Source: GCA-002708315 sp964460905 (lineage in GTDB: Bacteria > Bacteroidota > Bacteroidia > Bacteroidales > F082). Taken from it: 64,000 nucleotides of DNA. The stretch is from NCBI GenBank assembly GCA_964460905.1, contig CAYWRM010000014.1, positions 1-64,000 of the forward strand, in the 5' to 3' direction. Under the pieces are notes generated by a model. The model worked only from the letters and a program-made list of their open reading frames with translations, was not told the DNA's origin and did not search any database. Below, one piece after another: positions 43,000 through 52,704 of this stretch; position 1 is the first letter of the stretch; every line of letters starts with the position of its first letter. The position numbers and the translations under genes are program-made.

Positions 43000-44034
43000 A
43001 TGAATTTAATATTTCAAAGATCAATTTTAGTGGCTGTTATTGTCCTAATTGGACTGTCATCATATGCGCAAAAAACAGATACAATAATTCATGTGAATGG
43101 GAATGTATTGTTGGGTGAGATAAAAAAACTTGATAATGGTATTGTTACATTTAAAATGGACGGTATGGGTACTATTAAGTTTGAAATTGATAAAATCAAT
43201 ACATTTAGTTCAAATAAGAGTTTTCAGATTATTATCAAAAGTGGTATGCAATATTACGGGTCATTTGATACTTCTTCCATGAGTCGTATGGTTAAAATTA
43301 ATTTGATTAATGGAAGTGAGGTTGTTCCAATAGAGAATTTAGTAGAATTGTATCCAATTAAAAAGAATTTTTGGTTAAGAACAAGTGGAGTCTTTAGTTT
43401 GGGTTTTAATTTTTCAAAAGGTAGCGGTATTGCTAATTTAACTTCATCAGGTAAATTGGATTATAGAAACAAGAAATCATATACAATACTAAACTGGACT
43501 GAAAATTCAACAATACAATCGGATACAATTACTTCCAATAATTCTGAACTTTCTATTAATTTTCAAAGAAACATAATTCGGAAATGGTATTTTGGATTAA
43601 ATACCGAAGTAAGTTCTAATACTGAGTTAGGTCTTGACTTACGTGTTCTTGCAGGAGTTTCAATTAATAATTATTTAGTTCAAAATTACCATAATCGATT
43701 GTATTTGTCGTTGGGTACTAGTGGTAACAGAGAATGGGAAGCAGGAAACGATACAGCAACAAATAATCTGGAAGGGTTATTAGGAGTACATTACCATTTT
43801 TTTAAATATACTGATCCGGAAATAAATATTACAACTTATATAAATTCATATCCAAATTTTACAACTATGGGGAGATGGAGGGTTAATTATTCGTTGGACG
43901 CCATGATTGAAATAATTAATGATTTTAGTGTGGGAATAAATTTTTATTACAATTACGATAGTAAACTTGTTTCTGATAATGCTTCAACAAATGATTACGG
44001 TATAACGACAACTTTTAGTTATTCGTTTCATTAA
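43000..44034 (+). CDS. DUF481-family outer-membrane protein
   Basis: From the ATG at 43000 the product has 344 residues, with a clear signal peptide (MNLIFQRSILVAVIVLIGLS, cleavage near SSYAQ). A frame open from 42958 (TTG) would cover the promoter box and is rejected. Residues about 25-110 form a small SH3-like beta domain (GEIKKLDNGIVTFKMDGMG, INLINGSEVVP). The rest is the DUF481 barrel: TSGVFSLGFNFSKGSG, TILNWTENSTIQ, NRLYLSLGTSGNREW, ending TTFSYSFH. Function unknown; E. coli YdiY is in this family. It is 21 bp ahead of rnpA, in the place often taken by other genes of the rnpA-yidD cluster. Confidence 0.75.
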   Translation: MNLIFQRSILVAVIVLIGLSSYAQKTDTIIHVNGNVLLGEIKKLDNGIVTFKMDGMGTIKFEIDKINTFSSNKSFQIIIKSGMQYYGSFDTSSMSRMVKINLINGSEVVPIENLVELYPIKKNFWLRTSGVFSLGFNFSKGSGIANLTSSGKLDYRNKKSYTILNWTENSTIQSDTITSNNSELSINFQRNIIRKWYFGLNTEVSSNTELGLDLRVLAGVSINNYLVQNYHNRLYLSLGTSGNREWEAGNDTATNNLEGLLGVHYHFFKYTDPEINITTYINSYPNFTTMGRWRVNYSLDAMIEIINDFSVGINFYYNYDSKLVSDNASTNDYGITTTFSYSFH

Positions 44035-44055
44035 TGTTGTTTTTAAACTTTCAAC

Positions 44056-44451
44056 GTGAAGAATACTTTTAAAAAACCTGAGCGATTGCATAGTAAACTG
44101 CTAATTGGCAAGTTGTTTGATGAAGGGAAATCCTTTTTCAATTATCCTTTTAGGGTTACATTTCTTCATATGGATAGAAGTGAAGGTCCTCCGGCTCAGG
44201 TTTTGATTTCTGCCTCTAAAAGAAATTTTAAATCTGCTGTAGACAGAAATAAAATAAAGCGCCTTACGAGAGAATCATATCGTATAAATAAGCATATTGT
44301 TTGGGACTATTTCGAAGACAAACCAAATGATCAATTGTTAATCAGTTTGGTATATACAGGCAAAACTATTGTCACGTATTCAGAGATAGAACGGAAATTA
44401 ATTCTAATTTTGCACAGCTTAATTGAAAAGTATGAAAGTAGTAGTAGGTAA
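44056..44451 (+). CDS. rnpA: Ribonuclease P protein component
   Basis: 131 residues from a GTG start. The family pattern is clear: RLHSKLLIGKLFDEGKSFFNYPFRVTF split into the RLxxxxxxxxLF opening, VLISASKRNFKSAVDRNKIKR with the RNA-binding basic stretch RNKIKRLTRESYR near residue 75, and LLISLVYTG. It assists the RNase P RNA in cutting tRNA 5' leaders. It overlaps yidD by about 20 bp. rpmH, the usual partner in many bacteria, is not upstream. Confidence 0.92.
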   Translation: MKNTFKKPERLHSKLLIGKLFDEGKSFFNYPFRVTFLHMDRSEGPPAQVLISASKRNFKSAVDRNKIKRLTRESYRINKHIVWDYFEDKPNDQLLISLVYTGKTIVTYSEIERKLILILHSLIEKYESSSR

Positions 44452-44653
44452 GTTTTTTATTTTGCTGATTCGAATTTACCAATATACGCTTTCTCCCTTT
44501 ATCGGAAGGTCGTGTAGGTACACTCCAACATGCTCAACTTATAGTGTTGATGCCATTAAAAAGTATGGTCCATTTAAAGGAGGATGGCTTGCAATTAAGC
44601 GGATTAGTTCATGTAACCCATGGGGTGGGAGTGGATGGGATCCGGTTCCATAA
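44432..44653 (+). CDS. yidD: Membrane protein insertion efficiency factor YidD
   Basis: 73 residues from the ATG at 44432, inside the end of rnpA; a TTG nine bases upstream is less likely. The sequence has the family signature IRIYQYTLSPFIGRSCRYTP, PTCSTYSVDAI with its cysteines, KYGPFKGGWLAIKRISSCNPWG and the closing GWDPVP. The short amphipathic protein acts at the inner membrane with YidC, which is not encoded next to it here. The S41 peptidase gene begins 11 bp later. Confidence 0.93.
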   Translation: MKVVVGKFFILLIRIYQYTLSPFIGRSCRYTPTCSTYSVDAIKKYGPFKGGWLAIKRISSCNPWGGSGWDPVP

Positions 44654-44664
44654 AATATTACATT

Positions 44665-46332
44665 ATGAAGAATAGATTCTCCTTACAGATACTAGTATTT
44701 CTTATTGCTGTTTTTAGCTTCTCAGAGCTTTGGTCGCAGGATCAGAATAATTTTGAGCTGTCTAAAAACCTTGAAATATATGCTGATATAATGCGTCAGC
44801 TAAACCTTAATTATGCTGATGATATAAAGCCTGGTGAATTAAGTGTAACAGCCATCGATGCTATGCTTGCAAAACTTGACCCTTACACTGTTTATGTGCC
44901 TGAATCCAGAAGAGAAGATTTTGAACTTATGACTAGAGGTGAGTATGGTGGAATTGGTTCTTTAATTCAGAAACATGGCGATTACGTTGTTATTTCTGAA
45001 CCATATGAAAATTTTCCAGCTCAAAAAGTTGGTTTAAAAGCGGGAGATGAAATACATGCTATTAATGGAGAATCAGCAGAAGGTAAGACTAGTTCTGAAG
45101 TAAGTGAGAAACTGAAAGGAACACCCGGAACATCTTTTACTTTAACAGTTAAACGGTATGGTGATACAGCTACTAGCGATTTTGAAATTGTAAGGGAAAA
45201 GATTAAAATTCCAAATATTCCATATTTCGGAATTGTAGTTGACGACATAGGCTATATTAATTTACTACAGTTTAATCCAAAGTCGGCAAACGATGTTAAA
45301 AATGCTTTCTCAAAGTTAGTCTCCGAGAATAATCTTAAAGGTATTATCCTTGATTTACGCGGAAATGGAGGTGGTTTGCTCAATGAGGCAGTTGATATTG
45401 TGAATATTTTTGTACCAAAGAATAAAATAATTGTAACTACAAAAGGTAAATTAAGTGCAAATACTCATGTGCATCGTACTCGTAACTCCGGTGTTGATAC
45501 AAAAATTCCACTTGTTGTGTTAGTTAATAGTAATAGTGCTTCTGCTTCGGAGATAGTTGCCGGAGCCATTCAGGATATGGACAGGGGGGTTGTTGTGGGT
45601 GAAAAAACATTTGGTAAAGGTTTGGTTCAGAATGTTCTGGATTTACCTTATAATTCAAAAATGAAACTTACAGTTGCTAAATATTATATCCCAAGTGGCA
45701 GATGCATACAGAAGATTGATTATTTTGATGATGTTGTAAGGGATAGCCTTGGTAATGTGCCTGATTCTACATTACAAGTGTTTAGTACTATTGGAGGCAG
45801 GATTGTTTATGACAAGGGTGGTATAGAACCTGATATTGTTATAGATGGAAGAAATTTTAGCCAGATAAGTGGCGATCTTTATGCTCAAAATTATCTTTTT
45901 AACTTTGCTAGTGATTTTGTTTTGAAGAATGACTCTATTGCTTCTCCAAAGGAGTTCGTAATTACGGATTCTGTTTTTGCAGATTTTAAAAAATATGTTG
46001 AAGATCAAGGATTTGATTATGAAACGGAAACTGAGATTCTTCTTGACAGACTGAGGGCTAGCTCTGAGAGGGAGGATTATAAAGATGCTCTTGAGCAAAC
46101 ACTTAACTCATTAAATAACGAAATTATTCTTGAGAAGAAAAAAGATATTGATAAAAATAGATCAGAGATTGAAGAAATGCTCAAAATGGAAATAATAGCT
46201 AGATATTTTTACCAAAAGGGTAAAATAGAAGCATCACTTATTAATGATCCTGAAATTAAGGAGGCCATTAAAATTATTAGCGATGGCTCATTGTATTCAT
46301 CTATTCTTGATGGATCTTATGTCAATCAATAA
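44665..46332 (+). CDS. S41-family carboxy-terminal processing protease
   Basis: 555 residues from the ATG at 44665, which gives a signal peptide (MKNRFSLQILVFLIAVFSFS, cleavage after about ELWSQ). The frame open from 44620 is only read-through of yidD sequence. An N-terminal helical part is followed by a PDZ domain about 85-170 (GGIGSLIQKHGDYVVI, GLKAGDEIHAINGES). The S41 core contains GIILDLRGNGGGLLNEAVDI, the nucleophile Ser in VNSNSASASEIVAGAIQD, and the general base Lys in VVGEKTFGKGLVQ. It works in the periplasm on protein C-termini. A helical tail of about 150 residues follows the core. Confidence 0.9.
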   Translation: MKNRFSLQILVFLIAVFSFSELWSQDQNNFELSKNLEIYADIMRQLNLNYADDIKPGELSVTAIDAMLAKLDPYTVYVPESRREDFELMTRGEYGGIGSLIQKHGDYVVISEPYENFPAQKVGLKAGDEIHAINGESAEGKTSSEVSEKLKGTPGTSFTLTVKRYGDTATSDFEIVREKIKIPNIPYFGIVVDDIGYINLLQFNPKSANDVKNAFSKLVSENNLKGIILDLRGNGGGLLNEAVDIVNIFVPKNKIIVTTKGKLSANTHVHRTRNSGVDTKIPLVVLVNSNSASASEIVAGAIQDMDRGVVVGEKTFGKGLVQNVLDLPYNSKMKLTVAKYYIPSGRCIQKIDYFDDVVRDSLGNVPDSTLQVFSTIGGRIVYDKGGIEPDIVIDGRNFSQISGDLYAQNYLFNFASDFVLKNDSIASPKEFVITDSVFADFKKYVEDQGFDYETETEILLDRLRASSEREDYKDALEQTLNSLNNEIILEKKKDIDKNRSEIEEMLKMEIIARYFYQKGKIEASLINDPEIKEAIKIISDGSLYSSILDGSYVNQ

Positions 46333-46355
46333 AATAAAATTGTTGAGATAGGTTT

Positions 46356-48038
46356 ATGGTAAACTCAGGAACAAATATTCACTCATGGGCTTATACAATA
46401 ACACTTATGTTATTGGCAGCAAGTATTCCGCTCTCAAAATTTACCATGAGCATTACCGAGTTTATGTTACTTGGGCTGTGGCTTTGGTCCGGATTTTCCT
46501 TTAGCGTTAGCTATAGGTTTTTTAAGCTGGGAGGATTCTTTAAAGGTTTAATTCATCTGGTTGGTTATATCTTTTCTTTAGCATATAATAACCTGATTGA
46601 TAAATTTACTCTATTTTTTAGAAATAAACCGGCTTTTATTTTCACCCTTATATATTTTGTTCATATTATCGGCGTACTATATACTTCTGACTTGAATTAT
46701 GCTTTAAAAGATTTAAGAGTCAAATTACCCCTACTACTTTTACCAATAATTATTTCAACAATGGAGAAAATCAATTCTCGGCGATTCAGGTCGTTAATGA
46801 TTGGTTATTCGCTTGCCGTATTAGTAAGTACCATTGTTAGTGCATTTATTTTGCTTACTGATTCATATGTGGATATTAGAGATATTTCGCCATTTATTTC
46901 TCCCATACGCCTTGGGTTAAATGTGAGCTTTGGCTTTTTTACCATGATCTATTTTATTTTTCATGAGAAGAAATTTGCTTTTTGGCAAACTGTGAGTTTT
47001 GCTTTAATTGCACTTTGGTTTTTGACATTTCTATTCCTATTGGAAGCTATAACTAGTATTGTTGTTATACTTATTGTAAGCATTGGATACTTGTTTTGGA
47101 GATTAATTAGTACAATGGTAGTGTGGAAAAAATTTGTATTACTTACATTGGCCATTTTGTTGCCATTAATATTTTTTATTAAGGTAAACAATATAATTAA
47201 TGATGCTACAACAGTACCTGATATTGATTTTAGCAAACTTGATAAAGTTTCAGCGCAAGGAAATCCCTACATACATGATACTTTAGATTTGCAAATAGAA
47301 GATGGAAAACGTGTTGGTTTGTATTTGTGCTATGGCGAAATGAAAACTGAATGGAATAAGCGAAGTGATATTGATTATGATGGAAAAGCAAAAGAAGGCC
47401 AGCATATTAGTGCCACTTTAATTCGATATTTAACATCTAAAGATTTGCGAAAGGATGCTGAAGGGGTTAGGGCCTTAACTGATGAGGATGTGTACATGAT
47501 TGAGAATGGGCTTGCAAATTATAATTATACCAGGAAGCCTGGTTTGCATACAAGAATATTAAAGGTGATTAAGGGTTATGAAGTTTATCAATTAACGGGC
47601 AATCCAAGTGGTAGCTCAGTGATGCAAAGATTAGAATATTTGAAGGCATCAACAATTATTATAAGCGATAACTTCTTAATAGGTGTTGGTACAGGTGATC
47701 TGGAAGATGCATTTAATGAGCAATTTACTGATATGAATTCAGCACTTGAGAATCAATATAGGTATCACGCACATAATCAGTTTTTTGGCATTTTTGTGGC
47801 ATTGGGATTATTTGGGTTTGTTATTTTTATTTTGGGTTTATTTTATCCTGCCATAATATTATCAGGGTTTAAGGATTATTACTTTAGCATTTTCTTTTTA
47901 ATAATGATAATTTCAATGTTTTCTGACGATACATTAGAAACACAGGCCGGTGTAACATTATTTGCCTTTTTCTATTCGCTTCTTTTATTTGGTCGAAAAC
48001 ATGGAGATAATATGCCGGCTGGGGTAAGTAATGATTGA
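46356..48038 (+). CDS. O-antigen ligase-like (Wzy/WaaL) membrane protein
   Basis: 560 residues with many membrane segments: a first cluster to about residue 280 (LLVSTIVSAFILLTD-like stretches), a large extracytoplasmic loop of about 150 residues (roughly 285-430), then further membrane helices. The segment FLIGVGTGDLEDAFNEQF followed by YHAHNQFFGIFVALGLFGFV carries the conserved His-rich motif of the Wzy_C/O-antigen ligase domain. It would polymerise or ligate surface polysaccharide on the periplasmic face. It starts 23 bp after the protease gene and may share its transcript. The polysaccharide cannot be named. Confidence 0.8.
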   Translation: MVNSGTNIHSWAYTITLMLLAASIPLSKFTMSITEFMLLGLWLWSGFSFSVSYRFFKLGGFFKGLIHLVGYIFSLAYNNLIDKFTLFFRNKPAFIFTLIYFVHIIGVLYTSDLNYALKDLRVKLPLLLLPIIISTMEKINSRRFRSLMIGYSLAVLVSTIVSAFILLTDSYVDIRDISPFISPIRLGLNVSFGFFTMIYFIFHEKKFAFWQTVSFALIALWFLTFLFLLEAITSIVVILIVSIGYLFWRLISTMVVWKKFVLLTLAILLPLIFFIKVNNIINDATTVPDIDFSKLDKVSAQGNPYIHDTLDLQIEDGKRVGLYLCYGEMKTEWNKRSDIDYDGKAKEGQHISATLIRYLTSKDLRKDAEGVRALTDEDVYMIENGLANYNYTRKPGLHTRILKVIKGYEVYQLTGNPSGSSVMQRLEYLKASTIIISDNFLIGVGTGDLEDAFNEQFTDMNSALENQYRYHAHNQFFGIFVALGLFGFVIFILGLFYPAIILSGFKDYYFSIFFLIMIISMFSDDTLETQAGVTLFAFFYSLLLFGRKHGDNMPAGVSND

Positions 48039-48079
48039 TACTCAATTATTTTATATTTTAGCACGTAAATTTTGTATAG

Positions 48080-48577
48080 ATGAGAATTAAGAAAATTGAT
48101 ATCCGTATTGAGGAATATGATAAAGATGAAGAGTTATCAGCAGCAGACTCTAAGCTTATTGATGAGGCAGCAATTGCTTTGGAAGGGTCGTATGCTCCCT
48201 ACTCAGATTTTCATGTTGGAGCAGCATTGGTATTGGAAGATGGTCAAATAATAAGAGGTAGCAATCAGGAAAATGTTGCCTATCCTTCTGGTTTATGTGC
48301 CGAAAGAGTAGCATTGTTTTATGCAAATTCCCAATATCCTGACAAGGCTGTTGTTGCGTTGGCAATTACAGCAAAAGCAGATAATTTTGTAAGTAATGAT
48401 CCTGTGGCACCATGTGGTTCGTGTAGGCAGGTAATTGCTGAAACTGAGAAGAGGCAAAACAGCAAAATAAGGGTTATTATGAATGGTAATAACGGCCCCA
48501 CTCGGATTGTTGACGGTGTTGAGAATTTGCTTCCCATGATGTTTCATGAAGAAAAATTAAAAAAACATAAGAAGTAG
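48080..48577 (+). CDS. cdd: Cytidine deaminase
   Basis: 165 residues. Zinc site and catalytic Glu are in SGLCAERVALFYAN, and the two further Cys ligands in PCGSCRQVIAE. SYAPYSDFHVGAALVLEDG and GSNQENVAYP are substrate-binding signatures. It deaminates cytidine/deoxycytidine to uridine in pyrimidine salvage. The N-terminal extension of about 20 residues (RIKKIDIRIEEYDKDEEL) is acidic and is common in Bacteroidota homologues. It lies 41 bp after the O-antigen ligase-like gene. Confidence 0.94.
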   Translation: MRIKKIDIRIEEYDKDEELSAADSKLIDEAAIALEGSYAPYSDFHVGAALVLEDGQIIRGSNQENVAYPSGLCAERVALFYANSQYPDKAVVALAITAKADNFVSNDPVAPCGSCRQVIAETEKRQNSKIRVIMNGNNGPTRIVDGVENLLPMMFHEEKLKKHKK

Positions 48578-48624
48578 AAGGCATATTATTGTATTCAATA
48601 ATGAATTAAGAAAAAAACTAAAAA

Positions 48625-49491
48625 ATGAAGAAAGTTTTAATATTTGTCGTGTTGTTTGCCTTTTTGGTAGGATTTAAAAATGATAAGCCTGCATATAGAT
48701 TTTTTGATGCAGATGGAAAAAAGGCTAAATATAGTTCCATATTAAAGGAGACTGCTGATGCAGATGTTATATTTTTTGGTGAGCTACATAATAACCCTAT
48801 TTGCCATTGGCTTCAATATGAATTAACAAAGGATCTTTATTTGCAGAGAAATGGAGATGTTGTTCTTGGAGCAGAAATGTTTGAAGCAGATAACCAGATG
48901 ATAATGAATGAATATTTAACTGGAGCGATAAGTTCAAAAAGTTACAATAAGGAGGCCCGGTTATGGCCAAATTATAAAACTGATTATGCTCCATTAGTTG
49001 ACTTTGCAAAGGATAGCAACCTGGTTTTTGTTGCAACAAATATACCGCGAAGGTATGCTTCAGTTGTTTATAAAAAAGGCTTTGAAGGACTTGATGAACT
49101 ATCAGACGAAGCAAAATTATATATTGCTCCATTACCTGTTGAGTATGATGCTGAGGTTGCTTGTTATAAAAGTATGTTAGAGGGTATGGAAGGCATGGGA
49201 GCACATGTTACTGAAACCCTACCTATGGCACAGGCTATAAAAGATGCTACAATGGCTTACAAAATTGCCGGATATCTGGATTCAGGTAAGCTCTTTATTC
49301 ATTATAATGGCTCCTACCATTCCGATAATTTTGAAGGAATTCTCTGGTATCTGAATAGGTACAGGTCAGGTTTGAAAATTGTTACTATTGCTTCAGTTGA
49401 ACAACCTGATCTGAAAAATCTTGAAGAGGAATATTTGAATCGTGCAAATTACATATTAGTAATCCCCGAGGATATGACTAAAACACATTAA
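48625..49491 (+). CDS. ChaN-family (haem-binding-like) protein
   Basis: 288 residues with a short hydrophobic N-terminus (KKVLIFVVLFAFLVGF), probably a signal sequence or lipid-less anchor. The core matches the ChaN/PF04187 pattern: DADVIFFGELHNNPICHWLQ near residue 48, VVLGAEMFEADNQ, LVFVATNIPRRYASVV and a C-terminal LFIHYNGSYHSDNFEGILWYLN. In Campylobacter, ChaN binds haem as a lipoprotein linked to iron uptake; that role is only suggested here, since no iron genes are adjacent. It is convergent with infB, with 12 bp between the stops. Confidence 0.82.
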   Translation: MKKVLIFVVLFAFLVGFKNDKPAYRFFDADGKKAKYSSILKETADADVIFFGELHNNPICHWLQYELTKDLYLQRNGDVVLGAEMFEADNQMIMNEYLTGAISSKSYNKEARLWPNYKTDYAPLVDFAKDSNLVFVATNIPRRYASVVYKKGFEGLDELSDEAKLYIAPLPVEYDAEVACYKSMLEGMEGMGAHVTETLPMAQAIKDATMAYKIAGYLDSGKLFIHYNGSYHSDNFEGILWYLNRYRSGLKIVTIASVEQPDLKNLEEEYLNRANYILVIPEDMTKTH

Positions 49492-49503
49492 GCTTGGTAA
49501 ATA

Positions 49504-52500
49504 TTATCTGGATACTTCTATTATATCATAACCTTCAATAATGTCGCCTACTTTAATGTCATTAAAGTTTTCTACATTTAATCCACATTCGTAACCTGAT
49601 GCTACTTCTTTAACATCGTCTTTAAAACGTTTAAGTGATCCTAATAATCCTGTATAAACAACAATGCCATCGCGTATAACTCTAATTTTTGTGCTGCGTT
49701 TAACTTTTCCATCAAGAACATAACATCCGGCAATTGTACCAACTTTTGTTATCTTAAATGTTTCACGTACTTCAATGTTACAAGTTATTTTCTCTTCAGT
49801 TTTTGGAGCAAGCATTCCTTTAATAGCTTTTTCCAGTTCTTCAGTAGCTTGATAAATAATTGAGTATAAACGGATATCTATTTCCTCTTTTTCAGCAAGT
49901 TTACGTGCTTGTACCGATGGTCTAACCTGGAATCCAATAATAATTGCATCTGAAGCAGATGCTAGCATAACGTCTGATTCGGAGATAGCTCCAACTGCCT
50001 TATGAATAACGTTAACCTGAACCTCAGTTGTTGATAGTTTAAGCAAAGCATCTGTTAAAGCTTCAATAGAGCCATCAACATCACCTTTAACAATAACATT
50101 TAGCTCTTTAAACTCACCTATTGCAATTCTACGGCCAATTTCATCAAGTGTAAGATGCTTTTGTGTTCTAAGTCCTTGTTCTCGAAGAAGTTGTTGGCGT
50201 TTTGATGCCAATGATTTAGCTTCTTTTTCGTCTTTCATTCCATTGAACACATCACCTGCCTGTGGTGCCGAAATTAATCCAAGTATTAATACAGGTCCCG
50301 AAGGACCTACTTCTGTAACAGATTCGTTTCTTTCGTTAAACATTGCTTTTACCTTTCCTGAGACTGGTCCTGCAAGAATAATATCACCTTTCTTTAGAGT
50401 TCCATCTTGAACAAGAACAGTAGTTACGTATCCACGACCTTTATCAAGAGATGCTTCTATAACAGTACCTTTTGCTGTTTTATCCGGGTTTGCTTTAAGT
50501 TCGAGCATTTCTGATTCAAGTAGTACTTTTTCAAGTAACTCATTGATACCCATTCCTGTGATTGCTGATATTTCCTGAGATTGGAATTTACCACCCCAAT
50601 CTTCTACCAGGATATTCATATTTGCTAGTTGCTCTTTTACTTTTTCAGCATTCGCACCTGCTTTATCCATTTTATTAATTGCAAAAACAATTGGTACACC
50701 CGCGGCTTGTGCATGGTTGATAGCTTCTTTTGTTTGAGGCATAACAGTGTCATCGGCAGCAATAACAATAATTGCAACGTCTGTTACTTTTGCACCTCTG
50801 GCCCGCATGGCAGTGAAGGCTTCATGTCCCGGAGTATCTAAGAATGTAATCTTTTTCCCTTTTTCGGTAGTTACTTCATAGGCACCAATATGCTGCGTAA
50901 TTCCGCCTGCTTCTCCTGAAACAACATTTGCTTTTCTTATATAATCCAGTAATTTAGTTTTACCATGGTCAACATGACCCATTACAGTTACAATTGGAGC
51001 TCGTTCAGTTAGGTTTTCAGGATCGTCAATTTCTTCAATAACTTCAAGGTCTTCATGGTCATCAACACTTACAAATGATATTTCATGCCCAAATTCTTCT
51101 GCTACCAGTACAATTGTTTCAGCATCTAATCTTTGATTAATTGAAACAAATAAACCTAATTGCATACATGAAGTGATAATATCCGTAACCCCAATGTCCA
51201 TCAAAGTTGCTAATTCGTTTGCAGTAACAAATTCAGTAACTTTAAGTATTTTCTTTTCGTCTTCTTGTTTTTGAAGCTCATCTTGTATTGTTTGAGAAAC
51301 AGTCTCTCTTTTTCTTTTACGGTGTTTTGCTGCTTTTGATTTACCTGCAGGTGCTAACCTGGCAAGCGTATCCTTTATTTGTTGTTGAATTTCTTCCTCA
51401 GTAGGTTCTGCTTTAACAATCTTTTTCTTTACGAAAGGTCTCTTTTTATGATCTCCTCTATGTCCCCTTTGAGTTTGACCTGTATTTTCAGTAGTTTGCG
51501 GTTTTGGTTTAATCCTTCTTCTTTTCTTTTTACTTTCACCTACTTTATTCTCTGTAGAAGACGCTACAGGTTTCTTCTTTTTGGAACGTTTTATTTCTGT
51601 AGGAAGTACAATCTTATCAAGAATTTTAGGGCCGGTAAGTTTCTCAATTTTAGTTTTAATAAAATTATCTTCTTTTTGTGGAAGAGGAGTTTTTGTAACT
51701 GTGTCAGACTTACTTTCAGAAGTGACATCTACTATATCTGCATCTGGTGCAGCTTTAGGTGGTTCTATTTTAGAAGATGGTTTTTTACTAATTTTTTCTG
51801 TTGGAGTGTCCTTTGTATTCCTATCAGCCTTTTTGGTAGACTTTACTTTTGCTTCTTGTTCTTTTTTCTTCTCGGCTTTTGTCTTTTTCTTTGGCCTTGT
51901 TCTTTGGTTTATATTTCCAAGGTCAATTTTGTCTAAAATTTTAATACCCTGTTTTTTACTATCATCTTCTAAACCAGACTCTTCTTTTGGTTCTTCTTTT
52001 GCTTCTTCTGGTATAACCTCACTTGGGGGTACTATTTCTTCTGTAGGTTTTTTGTTTGTAATTGTTTTAGTGTCTGTTTCGTCTTTTGTAGTAGGAGTAG
52101 TGTCTTCACTCTCTTTTGACTTATTTTCAACTGAAACCTCTTCGGTAGATACTTCTTCAGTTTTTTTATTCGTTTCTATTTTAGTTTCTTCTATCTGCTC
52201 AGTTGCTGCAATAGTTTCAGTATCTTCAATAGGTGAATCAGGTATATCAGGGGTTTGTTCTTTTTCTTCAGGAACAGCAGTTTTAGGAGTTGAATGTTCT
52301 ACATGTGTAGTATGATTATCAAAAGAAACACCAACATTTTTAATTATAAGGTCTTCCTCAAAAGGAGGAGTTGCTCTTTCTTTTGTTTCATTTATAGGAG
52401 TATCCTCAATTTTAATTGATTCTTTTCCAACAAACTGTAATCCTTTTTGCTGGGAAACTTCTTTTACATGCTTCTCATCCTGAAATTCATTAGTAAGCAA

Positions 52501-52647
52501 TTCATACATTTCAGGTTCTAGCTTAGTATTAGGCTTACGTTCAATCTCATACCCCTTTTCTCTAAGGAAACTTACGATTGAATCCAAACTGATATTGAAT
52601 TCTCGAGCAGCCTTGCTTAACCTTACTAATTTATTTGTTCCTGTCAT
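49504..52647 (-). CDS. infB: Translation initiation factor IF-2
   Basis: 1,047 residues. The N-terminal IF2_N motif (RLSKAAREFNISLDSIVSFL) is followed by a low-complexity Lys/Glu/Thr/Pro-rich region to about residue 400 and a second IF2_N-like part (VTEFVTANELATLMDI). The GTPase has G1 GHVDHGKTKLLDYI near residue 555, G3 DTPGHEAF and G4 NKMDKAG; C-terminal domains II-IV end VGDIIEGYDIIEVSR. It brings fMet-tRNA to the 30S subunit. It is third in the rimP-nusA-infB operon, 57 bp after nusA. Large antisense open frames over the low-complexity part are artefacts. Confidence 0.97.
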   Translation of the reverse strand: MTGTNKLVRLSKAAREFNISLDSIVSFLREKGYEIERKPNTKLEPEMYELLTNEFQDEKHVKEVSQQKGLQFVGKESIKIEDTPINETKERATPPFEEDLIIKNVGVSFDNHTTHVEHSTPKTAVPEEKEQTPDIPDSPIEDTETIAATEQIEETKIETNKKTEEVSTEEVSVENKSKESEDTTPTTKDETDTKTITNKKPTEEIVPPSEVIPEEAKEEPKEESGLEDDSKKQGIKILDKIDLGNINQRTRPKKKTKAEKKKEQEAKVKSTKKADRNTKDTPTEKISKKPSSKIEPPKAAPDADIVDVTSESKSDTVTKTPLPQKEDNFIKTKIEKLTGPKILDKIVLPTEIKRSKKKKPVASSTENKVGESKKKRRRIKPKPQTTENTGQTQRGHRGDHKKRPFVKKKIVKAEPTEEEIQQQIKDTLARLAPAGKSKAAKHRKRKRETVSQTIQDELQKQEDEKKILKVTEFVTANELATLMDIGVTDIITSCMQLGLFVSINQRLDAETIVLVAEEFGHEISFVSVDDHEDLEVIEEIDDPENLTERAPIVTVMGHVDHGKTKLLDYIRKANVVSGEAGGITQHIGAYEVTTEKGKKITFLDTPGHEAFTAMRARGAKVTDVAIIVIAADDTVMPQTKEAINHAQAAGVPIVFAINKMDKAGANAEKVKEQLANMNILVEDWGGKFQSQEISAITGMGINELLEKVLLESEMLELKANPDKTAKGTVIEASLDKGRGYVTTVLVQDGTLKKGDIILAGPVSGKVKAMFNERNESVTEVGPSGPVLILGLISAPQAGDVFNGMKDEKEAKSLASKRQQLLREQGLRTQKHLTLDEIGRRIAIGEFKELNVIVKGDVDGSIEALTDALLKLSTTEVQVNVIHKAVGAISESDVMLASASDAIIIGFQVRPSVQARKLAEKEEIDIRLYSIIYQATEELEKAIKGMLAPKTEEKITCNIEVRETFKITKVGTIAGCYVLDGKVKRSTKIRVIRDGIVVYTGLLGSLKRFKDDVKEVASGYECGLNVENFNDIKVGDIIEGYDIIEVSR

Positions 52648-52704
52648 ACAATTATTTCGTGTACATTAACGTAAACCATAATGATTTGCGTAAAAATACT
52701 ATTT

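Noticed and set aside
44620..44664. N-terminal extension of the S41 protease overlapping yidD
   Set aside because: The added residues are out-of-frame yidD sequence; the ATG at 44665 begins a normal signal peptide.
48797..49204. 135-codon minus-strand frame opposite the ChaN-like gene
   Set aside because: The plus-strand protein has clear ChaN motifs; the antisense product is Gln/His/Leu-rich and unlike any protein.
51379..52315. Long plus-strand frames (185 and 244 codons) opposite infB
   Set aside because: They mirror the Lys/Glu/Thr-rich low-complexity part of IF-2 on the other strand and encode Phe/Ser-rich nonsense.
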